Positions 32,520-42,713 are shown, counted from the first letter of the stretch. The stretch: 64,000 bases of DNA from EB88 sp965199135 (GCA_965199135.1 OZ240685.1:2356001-2420000), one strand, 5' to 3'. Notes: generated by a model not told the origin, from the letters alone. A program made the numbers and translations.

Positions 32520-34793
32520 TTAGTGAGGGGCTGTAAGGAGCCCGAAGATCGCAATGCCGGTTGGTGTGCCGAGGAAGACCATCCCGTTCGTCACTGCCGG
32601 CGTGATGAACTTGTTGCCGACACCGAAGCTGTCGCGCCCGTTCGCTGCCTCGGTGCTGTTGTAGAGCTCATGTGCGAGGTTGGTGGCATCGTAGGCATGG
32701 AGCACCGCCGGCACGTTCGTGGCGCTTTCCACAGCCCACACGATCGCATTTTGTGTGCCATTCGATGAAACGCTCGGGGTCGTGCCGGGATACGCGAACA
32801 CAGCCGCCGACGTGCTGCTCGGGGCACTTGCCAGGCGCGCGCTGGCGATCGGAAACGCGCGCAGCACGTCATTCACTCCGGCGTAGTAGACGGTGTTGTT
32901 CCAGTACGCGGGTCCCGACCAGGCCCCATTTGGCAGCGCGCCGTCCAGCTCCTGGTAGAGGTTGTTATTTGTTCCGCCGGCGTTGAACTTACCCATGTTG
33001 TTCCGATCCGCGACGTAGATGTTGCCATCCTTCCCGGTGCCGAGAACCAGCTGGTGCAACGCTCCATTTGCGTCGGTCTCATCGGGCAACAGCATCGCTC
33101 CCCCGGACCCGAGATCGACGTCGTTCTCCGACTCGGCGTCCGAGTTAAACGGCTCGAAGTAATCGCTGACGGCAAGTCCGTTTCCTGTGCTGAGCTTCAG
33201 CATGGCATTGCCATAATCTGCATGCGCTGGCAGCCCGGTGGCAGTGAACGAGGTGTCGAGTGTGCCGTTCGCGTCAAGGAAATAGAGGTTGTTGCTCGCG
33301 TCTGCGGCCATCCCGAAGCCTGCCATCCAGATCGAGCCCTCGCTGCCATTCGGTGTGAGGTTGATCACGCTGGTTTGCCTGAGCGTGCTCTCGCTATAGG
33401 CCATCACCCACCCGTTGTATGGCGCGATGTCGCAATGGCTGGTCCACGCGGTGTAGATCGTGCCCCCTGCAAGCAGCAGTGCCGCGCGCTCGGCATACTG
33501 GCCAGGGTTGAAGGCGAGCTGCCCGTTGGTGCTGTTTTCCCCGCCGCCGGGGTAGGTCGCTGTGATCTCCGTGGGAGAGTTGGCGAGCTCTGCACCGGTG
33601 GTAAGGTCGAGTGCATGGAGCCGCTGGTGGTAGCTGCCGCCTGCATCCTTGGTCATCCCCACCACAAAGATCGCGCCGTGCGCGCCATACTTCGGGTCAA
33701 TTACCGGTGTCGAGGTAATGCCGATCGTGGGTATGATCTGGTTGCAGCTGTGAGTGTCGCTCGGGGTCTCATTTGCGCCGAGCACCGTGGTCTTCCACAC
33801 CTGCGAGCCATTCGCGGCATTCAGGGCATAGACGCTGTCGTTCTCGGTGGCCACGTAGACGACGTTTGCGACCGAACCGCCTGCGAGCGTTAGTCCGTTC
33901 ATCACAAGTGGCTGCGCGTCGACGCGACCGTCCAGCGTGTAGGCGCCGAGCAGGCCGAAGGTCGCGGCGTTCACGTTGGCCGGTGTCAGCGTGATCTCCT
34001 GCGCGTTCAGGCCCTCGCGGGTGTTGTCGTAGTGGTAGGTCGTAATGTCTGGTGCGGCGGCGGCGGCCGTTGTTGGCAGGGTGGTGGCTGCATGGACCGT
34101 GAGGCGCAGCGTGGCCGTGTGAGACAACGCGCCGGCGGTGCCGGTGAAGGTGACGGTCGACATGCCTGCCGCGGCGGTGGAGCTTGCCGTGAGCGTGGCG
34201 GCAAGCGACGAGCCGGGCGTGAGCGAGAGTGCGGTCGGGGAGATCGTGACCCCTGAAGGCAGCCCGGCAGTGGCAACGCTCACGGTGCCGGTGAAGCCAT
34301 TCAGCGGGGTGGCGAGCAGGGCGAACGAAGCACCAGCGCCGCCGATCGTCACGTTCTGGCTGGCAGGGTTGACGGTCAATGCGAAGTCGGCTGCTGCCAC
34401 CGGAGCGGCCCCGATCGCAAGTGCCACCGTCGCTGTGTGAGTCAACGTGCCGGAGGTCCCGGTCAGCGTGAGAGTTCCGGTCCGGGACGGCAGACCAGCC
34501 GCAGCCGTGAGGGTCATGGTCTGCGCCGTGCCCGGGGTGAGCGTCAGGCTCATCGGGCTGGCTGTGATGCCAGAAGGCAGCGTGCCCAGGGAGACCGCGA
34601 CAGTCTTGCTGAACCCGCTGATGGCGTTCGCCGTCACGCTCAGGGTTGCGGTGCTGCCTGCCGTGACTGAGAGCGTGGCGGGCTGGGTGCCGAGGGAGAA
34701 GTCGCCGCCATTGTTCGACGTGCCGCACGCTGCGAGGAGCAGCAGCAAGCAGCAAAGAATCATGCCCAACAGGTGCTGTTCGCGTTTAAGCAT
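32520..34793 (-). CDS. Lipoprotein with Ig-like repeats and a PQQ-type beta-propeller
   Basis: 757 residues. The N-terminal lipobox LLLLLAACGTSNN gives a lipid-anchored protein. Two ~95-residue beta-sandwich repeats follow (about 30-130 and 135-235), each built on the pattern GFSKTVAVSLGTLPSGITAS / GFTGTVSVATAGLPSGVTIS. The C-terminal half (about 245-757) begins YHYDNTREGLNAQEITLTP and contains propeller-blade strands such as VVYVATENDSVYALNAANGS and GNIYVADRNNMGKF. The function is unknown. Quinoprotein enzyme activity is not implied, since no clear PQQ-ligating set is seen. It precedes the sedolisin gene on the same strand but is separated by a terminator. Confidence 0.75.
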   Translation of the reverse strand: MLKREQHLLGMILCCLLLLLAACGTSNNGGDFSLGTQPATLSVTAGSTATLSVTANAISGFSKTVAVSLGTLPSGITASPMSLTLTPGTAQTMTLTAAAGLPSRTGTLTLTGTSGTLTHTATVALAIGAAPVAAADFALTVNPASQNVTIGGAGASFALLATPLNGFTGTVSVATAGLPSGVTISPTALSLTPGSSLAATLTASSTAAAGMSTVTFTGTAGALSHTATLRLTVHAATTLPTTAAAAAPDITTYHYDNTREGLNAQEITLTPANVNAATFGLLGAYTLDGRVDAQPLVMNGLTLAGGSVANVVYVATENDSVYALNAANGSQVWKTTVLGANETPSDTHSCNQIIPTIGITSTPVIDPKYGAHGAIFVVGMTKDAGGSYHQRLHALDLTTGAELANSPTEITATYPGGGENSTNGQLAFNPGQYAERAALLLAGGTIYTAWTSHCDIAPYNGWVMAYSESTLRQTSVINLTPNGSEGSIWMAGFGMAADASNNLYFLDANGTLDTSFTATGLPAHADYGNAMLKLSTGNGLAVSDYFEPFNSDAESENDVDLGSGGAMLLPDETDANGALHQLVLGTGKDGNIYVADRNNMGKFNAGGTNNNLYQELDGALPNGAWSGPAYWNNTVYYAGVNDVLRAFPIASARLASAPSSTSAAVFAYPGTTPSVSSNGTQNAIVWAVESATNVPAVLHAYDATNLAHELYNSTEAANGRDSFGVGNKFITPAVTNGMVFLGTPTGIAIFGLLTAPH

Positions 34794-34980
34794 CGTCGAG
34801 CCTCCGCTCCGGGAGCAAACTCCGGCGGCAAGCTCCGGAGGCCGCTACTAGTAGTCAGTGAGATGATCCCTGTTCCCCAGCGGCGGTGACAATCGCCCGG
34901 GCAGATTCCTCTTGCCCGCATCAAAGCGGGCGGCCATCCCGGCACGAGGGCGGCAACCGGGTGGATGAGAAAATGGAGGG

Positions 34981-36126
34981 GTGAGTCAGACTGAAGCGCC
35001 TCCTACCCGCCCCACTCCGGTCCCGTTCATCAACCTGCAGGCCCAGTACCGCGAGCTGAAAAGCTCGATCGACGCCAAGATTCACGCGGTGCTCGACCAC
35101 GGCCAGTTCATTCTTGGGCCCGAGGTCGAGGAGCTCGAAGAGCGGCTGGCTGCCCGCGTGGGCGTGAAGCACTGCATCTCCTGCTCAAGCGGAACCGACG
35201 CACTGTTGCTGGCGATGATGGCAGCCGGGGTTGGTGCCGGCGACGAGGTAATCACCTCGCCCTTCACTTTCTTCGCGACCGGCGAGATGATTGCGCTGCT
35301 CGGTGCAAAGCCGGTGATGGTCGACATCCAGCCGGATACCTGGAATATCGATCCCGCGCTGATCGAAGCTGCCATCACGCCGCGCACGCGCGCGATCATG
35401 CCAGTCTCGCTTTACGGCCAGCCGGCCGACATGCACGAGATCAACGCCCTTGCCGAGCGTCACGGGCTCCCTGTGATCGAAGACGCTGCGCAGAGCTTCG
35501 GCGCGATGTACAAGGGGCGGCATTCCTGCGGCTTGAGCACCATTGGCTGCACCAGCTTCTTCCCATCCAAGCCGCTCGGCGGCTACGGAGATGGGGGCGC
35601 CTGCTTCACCGATGACGACGCGCTCGCGCTGCGCATGCACCAGCTGCGCAATCACGGGCAGGAGGCACGGTACCGGCACACGGCGATCGGCATCAATGGT
35701 CGTCTCGACACGCTGCAGGCCGCGGTGCTTCTGGCCAAGCTCGACATCTTTGATCGCGAGCTGATCGCGCGGGGCGAGACCGCGAACGCGTACAACGGCA
35801 TGCTGCTCGCGCTCCATCGCGCAGGCAAGATCCTGCGGCTGCCTTTCCTCCGTGATGACCGCACAAGCCCCTACGCGCAATACACCATCGAGGTCGAAAA
35901 CCGCGAAGCAGTCGCGAAGGCGCTTGGCGAGTCGGGCATTCCGACAGCCGTGCACTATCCCGTCCCGATGCACCGGCAGCCGATCTTTGCGGAGTCGGGT
36001 GAAGAGCTGAGCCTGCCGGTCGCCGAGCATGCGGCAGCCCACGTGCTGAGTCTGCCGCTGCACCCATACATGAAGCGGCCCGAGCTCGTCCGGGTGGCAC
36101 GAGCGCTCGAAGACGCGCTCAAGTAG
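34981..36126 (+). CDS. DegT/DnrJ/EryC1/StrS-family sugar aminotransferase
   Basis: A 381-residue PLP-dependent enzyme that aminates nucleotide-linked keto-sugars (WbpE/ArnB/VioA type). The N-terminal signature is VPFINLQAQYRELKSSIDAK. The cofactor region includes SSGTDALLLAM and VIEDAAQSFGAMYKGR, and the Schiff-base lysine is in SFFPSKPLGGYGDGGA (K197). The C-terminal VHYPVPMHRQPIF is typical. It is closest by memory to the UDP-2-acetamido-3-keto-glucuronate aminotransferase group. An in-frame stop at 34966 forces a start at or after GTG 34981, although the GGAGGG is only two bases away. No sugar-biosynthesis partners flank it. Confidence 0.88.
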   Translation: MSQTEAPPTRPTPVPFINLQAQYRELKSSIDAKIHAVLDHGQFILGPEVEELEERLAARVGVKHCISCSSGTDALLLAMMAAGVGAGDEVITSPFTFFATGEMIALLGAKPVMVDIQPDTWNIDPALIEAAITPRTRAIMPVSLYGQPADMHEINALAERHGLPVIEDAAQSFGAMYKGRHSCGLSTIGCTSFFPSKPLGGYGDGGACFTDDDALALRMHQLRNHGQEARYRHTAIGINGRLDTLQAAVLLAKLDIFDRELIARGETANAYNGMLLALHRAGKILRLPFLRDDRTSPYAQYTIEVENREAVAKALGESGIPTAVHYPVPMHRQPIFAESGEELSLPVAEHAAAHVLSLPLHPYMKRPELVRVARALEDALK

Positions 36127-36236
36127 ATAGGACCAGGCTTGCAGAACCTCCAGCCAGGAACCTAGAGTAGCGATCGAATGAACGCCCGATCAAAGCAGGT
36201 TCCATGTCGTCACGTCACCCGTTTTCTGCCGCCCCG

Positions 36237-37724
36237 ATGAACCGGCGCGCCTTTCTCCAGGCGTCTGGTCAGACCGCTGCTGCCGTTGCTCTTGCGTCCG
36301 CGGCAGCGCCTGCGCTGCACGCCCTTGCACCCGCTGCTGCGTTCCCGGCGAACTTCGCGTGGGGTGCGGCGACCTCGGCGATGCAGGTGGAAGGATACCC
36401 GTACGAGGATGGCGGCGGTCGCTCGGTCTGGTCCGTGCTCGACCATGACACGTCCAGGGTCAAGGACGGCACCACCGACCTCGTCACCGACGACACCTAC
36501 CATCGCTGGGCTGGTGATATCCCGCTGATGCGTGAGATCGGGCTGAACAGCTATCGCCTGTCAATCGGCTGGCCGCGGGTTCTGCCCGAGGGTCGCGGTA
36601 CGCCGAACAGCAAGGGGCTCGACTATTACGACCGGCTCTTCGATGGGCTGCTGCACGCGGGCATCACGCCCTGGGTGACGGTCTACCACTTCGACTACCC
36701 GGAGGCCCTGCAGAAGCAAGGCGGCTGGCTCCACGAAGACTCGCCGAAGTGGATGGCGGAGTATGCCCACCTGGTCTCCAGCCGCTTCAGCGACCGCATC
36801 TCGCACTGGCTGACGATCAACGAGCCGAATATCTTCTGGACCTTTTCAAGCGAAGCGGGGCTGATGCCACCTTTCGCCAAGCTCTCGCGCGACCAGTTGG
36901 CGCTCGGTGCACACCACATCCTGCTGGGCCATGGCATGGCTGTGCAGGCGATCCGCGCGGCCGCGAAGAGGCCTGTCGAGGTGGGGCTGCCATTTGCCGG
37001 GCAGGTGAGCCTGCCGGCGACCACAAGCCCCGCTGACATTGCAGCGGCGCAGGCCCGGTCGTTCGCCGTGGAGCCGCAGACGATCATCCCGACGGCCCCG
37101 CCGCTCCTGTTTATCAACGACGGCTGGTGGCTGGACCCGATCTATCTCGGCAAGTACCAGGAAGCCTGCTTCGAGGCGGTGCCATCGTTACGCAAGCTGG
37201 CGACCCCGGAAGCGATGGCGACGATCCACCAGCCGCTCGACTACTGCGCGGTCAACCTTTACTTTGCTCCCCACGTGCGCGCCGGGGCAAACGGGAAGGC
37301 AGAAGTGGTGCCCGAGCCGGCAGACTTTCCACGCTCCCACTACGGCTGGCCGATCACCCCGGAGCTGCTCTACTGGGGGCCGAAGTTCCTCCACCAGCGC
37401 TATGGGCGTCCAATCGTCATTACGGAAAACGGCATGTCGCTTGACGACAAGCCGGGTCCCGACGGCACCGTGCATGATCCGCGCCGGAGCGCCTTTCTCC
37501 GCGACTACCTGCGCAATTACATGCGCGCTGGCGGCGATGGCGTGCCGCTGCGCGGTTACTTCCACTGGTCGCTGCTGGATAACTGGGAGTTCACCTCCGG
37601 CTTCACGGAGCAGTTCGGGCTGATCTATGTTGATCACGCCACGCAGAAACGGACGGTGAAGGACTCGGCCGCTGCCTACCGCGAGATCATCCAGTCGCAG
37701 GGAAGAGTGTTGCTGAAGGGCTGA
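36237..37724 (+). CDS. Exported GH1 beta-glucosidase
   Basis: 495 residues from ATG 36237. I preferred this over an ATG at 36204 because it opens directly with a twin-arginine signal (MNRRAFLQASG then an Ala-rich stretch). The GH1 barrel begins FPANFAWGAATSAMQVEG. The acid/base Glu is in WLTINEPNIFW and the nucleophile Glu in PIVITENGMSLDD (about residues 196 and 397 of this product). GYFHWSLLDNWEF is the usual aglycone-site end. It hydrolyses beta-glucosides such as cellobiose, here outside the cytoplasm after Tat export of the folded enzyme. It ends four bases before the convergent gene. Confidence 0.92.
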   Translation: MNRRAFLQASGQTAAAVALASAAAPALHALAPAAAFPANFAWGAATSAMQVEGYPYEDGGGRSVWSVLDHDTSRVKDGTTDLVTDDTYHRWAGDIPLMREIGLNSYRLSIGWPRVLPEGRGTPNSKGLDYYDRLFDGLLHAGITPWVTVYHFDYPEALQKQGGWLHEDSPKWMAEYAHLVSSRFSDRISHWLTINEPNIFWTFSSEAGLMPPFAKLSRDQLALGAHHILLGHGMAVQAIRAAAKRPVEVGLPFAGQVSLPATTSPADIAAAQARSFAVEPQTIIPTAPPLLFINDGWWLDPIYLGKYQEACFEAVPSLRKLATPEAMATIHQPLDYCAVNLYFAPHVRAGANGKAEVVPEPADFPRSHYGWPITPELLYWGPKFLHQRYGRPIVITENGMSLDDKPGPDGTVHDPRRSAFLRDYLRNYMRAGGDGVPLRGYFHWSLLDNWEFTSGFTEQFGLIYVDHATQKRTVKDSAAAYREIIQSQGRVLLKG

Positions 37725-37728
37725 GGTC

Positions 37729-39000
37729 CTACCAGAGGGTGGCCGCGACCACTCGGGGTGCTCCGGAGCGGCCTTCCACAACCTCGGTCTCGATAACCGC
37801 TTCGAAGTTGCGGCCATCCCAGCGGCCCCTTGGGGAAAAGTTGTTGAGTTGCTGCAGGTAGTGGCCGTTGGTCAGGAACTCACTGGCAGCCGTGGTTCCG
37901 TTCTCGCCGAGCCCCGCGGCGATCATCACTTCCTGCTCGGTCTCGGTGTCGAAGTAGCGGGCGACGACCGCGTAGTCGCGCATGACCTGCATCATGGGCT
38001 GATTCTGCTTCAGAGCCCAGTTGCGGGCACCCGCATGATCCCGATCTCGGATCCACTTGAAGCCTGCGGGCTCCTCCATTCGGAGCTGGAATCGCAGTTG
38101 ATCGGTGGCGTGCAGCGTCCACGAGTTGTTGAACGCGCCGAACAGCACGGCGGGACGTGCCCTGAGGTCTTCCAGCGTGGTTTGCGCGGCGCTGGTTCCG
38201 ACATACTTGGCCTCTCGCCGACTGAGAAAGCTGGCCACCCGGGCAAACGAGAGCGCATCGCTTACGGTCACCGTGTTCACCACGTCCAGCTGCGTACTGC
38301 CCGGCTTGCCTTGAGTGGCAGGCAGTCCGTGGGGCGGCTGACCATCCGCACCGAGATAGAGCGCGGCCCGTCCACCCAGGATCAGCGCGGCCTCCCCGTT
38401 GCTTTGAACCATGGGCGCCCAGAGCTCCGTCATCGGATCATGGGCGCGGAGGCGCTGCTGTAGCAGGAGCACGGCGGCGCACAGGATCGAGGCGAACAGC
38501 ACGCCCGCAGCCAGGGCGACAGGCCAGCGCCGTCGCCGTCGCTTCGAGGCCGCGGTGCTTTCCTGTGCAGGAGCCACCTCGCTCTCGCCAGGAATTGCGG
38601 ACTCTGCAGCCCCCGGGGCTGGTGCCACCGTTAACCCGGATGAGGGAGAAAAGAGAGGAACGTACGAGCCGGATGGTAGCTCGATCCGTAGCTCGTCTGG
38701 GTGTTCGTAGTAGTACTGCACGAGTCGCTTGCGCACTTCGCCGGCAGTGACACGGACCACCGGGTCGGTATTGGTGTCGTAGTCAGGGGCGCGATGAAAC
38801 ACCGCGATCCCGATGGTGCGCTCTTTCAGTTGATCGCCGCTGCCGGCCAGCGTTTGCTCCACCACAAACCGTAATAACGCCGGATAACGCTGGCTGTTTC
38901 GGAATGCGGGGCTGCTCAGAAGGCGTTGCAGTTGCACTTGGGCTTCGTCATGCTCAGCATCGGTCGATGGAAGCCAAAGTGTGTCTTGGAGCGGGGGCAC
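37729..39000 (-). CDS. Acidobacterial membrane protein with a conserved N-terminal regulatory-like domain
   Basis: 423 residues. I chose GTG 39000 because AGGAG lies about eight bases upstream on the minus strand, and a further upstream extension is cysteine/arginine-rich and implausible. The N-terminal cytoplasmic domain (about 15-115) reads RYPALLRFVVEQTLAGSGDQ then LKERTIGIAVFHRAPDYDTN and DPVVRVTAGEVRKRLVQYYY. I recognise this pattern as recurrent in Acidobacteria, often fused to other modules. A basic stretch (KRRRRRWP) and one transmembrane helix (VALAAGVLFASILCAAVLLL) lead to a ~220-residue outer domain. One membrane pass with domains on both sides suggests a one-component sensor. It is divergent from the TonB receptor. 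Confidence 0.7.
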   Translation of the reverse strand: MPPLQDTLWLPSTDAEHDEAQVQLQRLLSSPAFRNSQRYPALLRFVVEQTLAGSGDQLKERTIGIAVFHRAPDYDTNTDPVVRVTAGEVRKRLVQYYYEHPDELRIELPSGSYVPLFSPSSGLTVAPAPGAAESAIPGESEVAPAQESTAASKRRRRRWPVALAAGVLFASILCAAVLLLQQRLRAHDPMTELWAPMVQSNGEAALILGGRAALYLGADGQPPHGLPATQGKPGSTQLDVVNTVTVSDALSFARVASFLSRREAKYVGTSAAQTTLEDLRARPAVLFGAFNNSWTLHATDQLRFQLRMEEPAGFKWIRDRDHAGARNWALKQNQPMMQVMRDYAVVARYFDTETEQEVMIAAGLGENGTTAASEFLTNGHYLQQLNNFSPRGRWDGRNFEAVIETEVVEGRSGAPRVVAATLW

Positions 39001-39260
39001 AGACTCTCTCCTCAGGTGCACCTTTCTTATACGCGGAGCAAAACAGCATAGTCCACCCCGGAAGGGGAGGTATGTAACGTCCCCATAACGGTATGGCGCT
39101 CGGGTCACAAAGTATCTGAATCACGTGACTTAGCTCTGCCGTGTTCCCCTCCCGCGGATCGGAACGGTATCTATCTTGTCCGTCGCGTTTCCGTCCCGAT
39201 AGGGTGAACCTCGTGTGTGCGGCATGTACGTAGAGCCCCGCGCACACACGAGGATGACAA

Positions 39261-42200
39261 GTGGTCATGAAAAACAGAAGCAGCATCCGCATCTTTTCCG
39301 AGGCCGCACGACGCCGCATCATCACCGCAGCAGGGACCGGCTTTATGGCCGGGTGCCTCCTGCTCGCCGCCGCTCCCTCTGCCGTGGCGCAGAGCACCAC
39401 GGGTGACATCACGGGAACCGTCACCGACACCACCGGGGCGATCCTGCCCCACGTAAAGGTCACCCTGACCAACCTGGCGACAAAGGAGGTACGCACCGCC
39501 GAGACAACGGACGCGGGCGACTACACATTCACCCAGCTTGGGCCCGGCTCCTACTCCATCTCCATCTCCAATGCAGGCTTCAAGACCTTCCTGGTGCCTT
39601 CGCTTGAACTGGCAGCAGCTGACCGTGCGCGCGAGGACGCGAAGCTTGAAATTGGCTCCGCAGCCCAGACCGTGCAGGTGACTGCCCAGACACCCGCACT
39701 GCAGACGGACACCTCGAACCTGTCGAGCACCGTGACCGAGCAGGCGGTGCAGGATCTGCCGCTGAACGGCCGCAACTACATCAACCTGGCGCAGATTACG
39801 CCGGGCGCGAATGCCGGTCCGCCAAATGGACTGACCAGTGGCGCCCGACCGGACGATCGTCGCCAGACCTCGTCGATCTCGGTCAACGGCCAGTCGGACG
39901 TGATCAATGACGAGATGGTCGACGGGCTCGATAACAACGAGCGCATCATCGGCACGATCGGTATTCGCCCTTCGGTCGAAGCGATCAAGGAGATCAACGT
40001 CCAGACCAACGACTATACGGCCGAGGTCGGACGCACTGCGGGCGGTGTGATCAACATCATCACAAAGTCGGGGTCGAACCAGTTCCACGGGTCGGCGTAC
40101 GAATTCTTCCGCAATGACGTTCTGAATGCCTTTCCGTTCGAGTTTGGAGCAACAGGGCTGCGCAAGCCGGAGTTGCGGCAGAACCAGTTTGGTGGCTCGG
40201 TCGGCGGACCGATCGTGAAGGACAAGGTGTTCTTCTTCGGCGACTACGAGGGTCTTCGCTCGATCACCGGACAGAACCCCACCACCTTCCAGGTGCCGAC
40301 GCAGACGGAATACAACATGCTGCACAGCGGCAGCCAGGCACAAATCGCGGCGCTGGCCGATGGCGGCACCGTTGACCCGGTCGGCCTGGATTACGCCATG
40401 TTGTATCCAGCACCCAATGCCCCACAAACCAACCCCAACCTGCAGAACGTCTCCGGCGCCTATGTTTCTTCGCCTGTAGTGGTCCGCAACTCGGACACGG
40501 CAGACGGACGCGTCGACTGGCAGATCGATCAGAAGGATCTGATCTACGGTCGTTACACCTACAACCGCGTTCCATCGAACTTTCCAGGTGCGTTGCCGGT
40601 AACGAACGTGGCTGGCGTCAACGTCGCGCCGGGTGGGGCGGACTACAACTTCTACGGCGCGGCCAAGGATGATGCGCAGAACGCGCAGATCAATTTCATC
40701 CATACCTTCAACTCCAACCTGCTGCTGCAGCTTGGCTTTGGGTACACCCGCATCAACAACCAGTCGTTCCCGTTGAACTACGGGACAAATGTGAATGCCA
40801 CGTTTGGCCAGCCGAATGTGAACCTCAACACCCTGACGTCGGGACTCTCTCCGGCGCAGCCGCAGGGCCTGGCTGATCTTGGAGATGGCAGCTACATCCC
40901 GATCCTGGACATCGACAACACGTTCCAGGAGAGCGGTGTCCTCAACATCAACAAGGGCGCACACAACATCAAGGTGGGTGCTGCGCTGATCCGCAGGCAG
41001 GCGCTGAACTTCCAGAACAACCAGGGCATCGGCATCTGGACGTTCAATCAGCCGTCGGCTGGCGGCACATACGACGGAACGGCGCTGCCCTCCCTGCTCC
41101 AGGGCAACTACAACGTGGTGCAGCGGTCGAACAGCCTGGCTCCACCGCATTACCGCACCTGGGAACCCAGCGTCTTTGTCCAGGACGACTGGCATGCCTC
41201 GTCGATCCTGACCCTGAACCTCGGCGTCCGCTACGACATCTTCACTCCGTTTACCGAAGCGCATAACGCGATCTCGAACTTCAACCCGGCGACCGCGAAG
41301 ATCGACGTTGCGGGTGTCGATGGCGTAAACGACCACGCCGATCTCCAGACCACCTACACCAACGTGGCGCCGCGTATCGGCTTCGCGCTTACGCCAAAGC
41401 CCGGACTCGTCCTTCGTGGAGGCTTCGGCATCTCCTATGTGCCTGAGAACTACACCTCGAATGCCTCGCTGAAGAACCAGCCCTTCGTGTCGTCGTATTA
41501 CGAGCAGAATGGGTCGGCACCCGCCAACCCGGGAGCCGGCAATGGCGTCGGCAATGGTGCAGGCCAGTTCCAGTTAGGTCTTCCGCTGCCTGTACCGACC
41601 AGCGCGACCAATCCCTCGGGCTCGATCTCGGACGTACTCGATCCGCACTTCCGGACGTCGTACCTTGAGCAGTTCAACCTCACGGTCGAGAAGGAGTTTG
41701 GCGGCAACGTCTTCCAGGTAAGCTACGTCGGCATGCTTGGACGGCATCTGGCCGAGATCTACAACGACCAGAACACGCCGGCTCCGGTCTCGAACACAGC
41801 ACTTGAAGCAATTGCAGCCAGGAACGGAACCAGCACCGCGACTGCCTTCAATACGCTGCGTCCCTTCTATGCGCAGTTGCCGAACGTGGACAGCATCGGC
41901 GGCTACAACAGCGAGGGATCCTCCAGCTACCATGCGCTGCAGCTCGTGTTCACGCGTCGTACGCGCGCAGGACTTACTGTCGGCGCAAACTACACGCTGG
42001 CTCATGGGCTGGATGACATCCTTGGCCTTTCGAACGAGGTCAATGATGGCTACGGTGCGATTCCTTCGCAGATCAGCACGCTCGAGTACGGCAACAGCGA
42101 CGTCGACATCCGCAACCGTGGTGTGGTCAGCGCGAACTATGAGCTGCCGTTCGGCAAGAACCTGAACGGGATCGAAGCAGCGCTCGCCAAGGGCTGGCAG

Positions 42201-42695
42201 GCAAACACGATCCTGCAGTGGGAGAGCGGGGAACCCTTTACCGTCTCGAACTCGAACAGCATCGTGAACACCAACAGTGGCGCGACCGCCGGACGGCCCA
42301 ACGTGGTTGGCAATCCGAACGTTGGCAACAAGACGATCGCCGAGTTCATCAACCCAGCAGCGTTCGCGCCGGAAGCTTCCGGCACGGTGGGCAATGAGGA
42401 GCGCAACGCGTTCTATGGGCCGCACTTCCGCGATGTAGATTTTTCGGTGTTCAAGCAGTTCCCGGTGTACCGGGAGTCGACCGTGGAGTTTCGCGCAGAG
42501 TGCTTCAACATCGTGAACACGACCAACTTCAGCAATCCGAACGCGACCCTGCAGGTGGCGGCGGTGAACTTTGCTGGAACCACCACCCCGAGCAACACCT
42601 ACGTGTCCACGGCAAATACCCTGGGTTCTATCACCAGTGTTTCGCCCAACTACAGCCCGCGCGGCTTCCAGTTCGCGCTGAAGTACCAGTTCTAA
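39261..42695 (+). CDS. Oar-like TonB-dependent outer-membrane receptor
   Basis: 1,144 residues. The signal peptide (ITAAGTGFMAGCLLLAAAPS, cut near AVAQS) is followed by a carboxypeptidase-regulatory-like beta-sandwich (about 45-130; GDITGTVTDTTGAILPHVKV). The plug domain follows (about 155-275; VQDLPLNGRNYINLAQITPG), then a very large beta-barrel that ends SPRGFQFALKYQF with the terminal aromatic expected of outer-membrane proteins. The architecture is that of the expanded acidobacterial receptors, thought to import oligosaccharides or other large nutrients. The substrate is not evident. Both GTG 39261 and ATG 39267 could start it, with AGGA upstream. It is divergent from the sensor-like gene, with 260 bases between. 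Confidence 0.92.
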   Translation: MVMKNRSSIRIFSEAARRRIITAAGTGFMAGCLLLAAAPSAVAQSTTGDITGTVTDTTGAILPHVKVTLTNLATKEVRTAETTDAGDYTFTQLGPGSYSISISNAGFKTFLVPSLELAAADRAREDAKLEIGSAAQTVQVTAQTPALQTDTSNLSSTVTEQAVQDLPLNGRNYINLAQITPGANAGPPNGLTSGARPDDRRQTSSISVNGQSDVINDEMVDGLDNNERIIGTIGIRPSVEAIKEINVQTNDYTAEVGRTAGGVINIITKSGSNQFHGSAYEFFRNDVLNAFPFEFGATGLRKPELRQNQFGGSVGGPIVKDKVFFFGDYEGLRSITGQNPTTFQVPTQTEYNMLHSGSQAQIAALADGGTVDPVGLDYAMLYPAPNAPQTNPNLQNVSGAYVSSPVVVRNSDTADGRVDWQIDQKDLIYGRYTYNRVPSNFPGALPVTNVAGVNVAPGGADYNFYGAAKDDAQNAQINFIHTFNSNLLLQLGFGYTRINNQSFPLNYGTNVNATFGQPNVNLNTLTSGLSPAQPQGLADLGDGSYIPILDIDNTFQESGVLNINKGAHNIKVGAALIRRQALNFQNNQGIGIWTFNQPSAGGTYDGTALPSLLQGNYNVVQRSNSLAPPHYRTWEPSVFVQDDWHASSILTLNLGVRYDIFTPFTEAHNAISNFNPATAKIDVAGVDGVNDHADLQTTYTNVAPRIGFALTPKPGLVLRGGFGISYVPENYTSNASLKNQPFVSSYYEQNGSAPANPGAGNGVGNGAGQFQLGLPLPVPTSATNPSGSISDVLDPHFRTSYLEQFNLTVEKEFGGNVFQVSYVGMLGRHLAEIYNDQNTPAPVSNTALEAIAARNGTSTATAFNTLRPFYAQLPNVDSIGGYNSEGSSSYHALQLVFTRRTRAGLTVGANYTLAHGLDDILGLSNEVNDGYGAIPSQISTLEYGNSDVDIRNRGVVSANYELPFGKNLNGIEAALAKGWQANTILQWESGEPFTVSNSNSIVNTNSGATAGRPNVVGNPNVGNKTIAEFINPAAFAPEASGTVGNEERNAFYGPHFRDVDFSVFKQFPVYRESTVEFRAECFNIVNTTNFSNPNATLQVAAVNFAGTTTPSNTYVSTANTLGSITSVSPNYSPRGFQFALKYQF

Positions 42696-42713
42696 GCTGG
42701 CAGGAGTACAGGA

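Noticed and set aside
39171..41336. 721-codon open frame on the minus strand opposite the TonB receptor
   Set aside because: The receptor's signal peptide, plug and barrel are all on the plus strand. The antisense frame has no recognisable domain.
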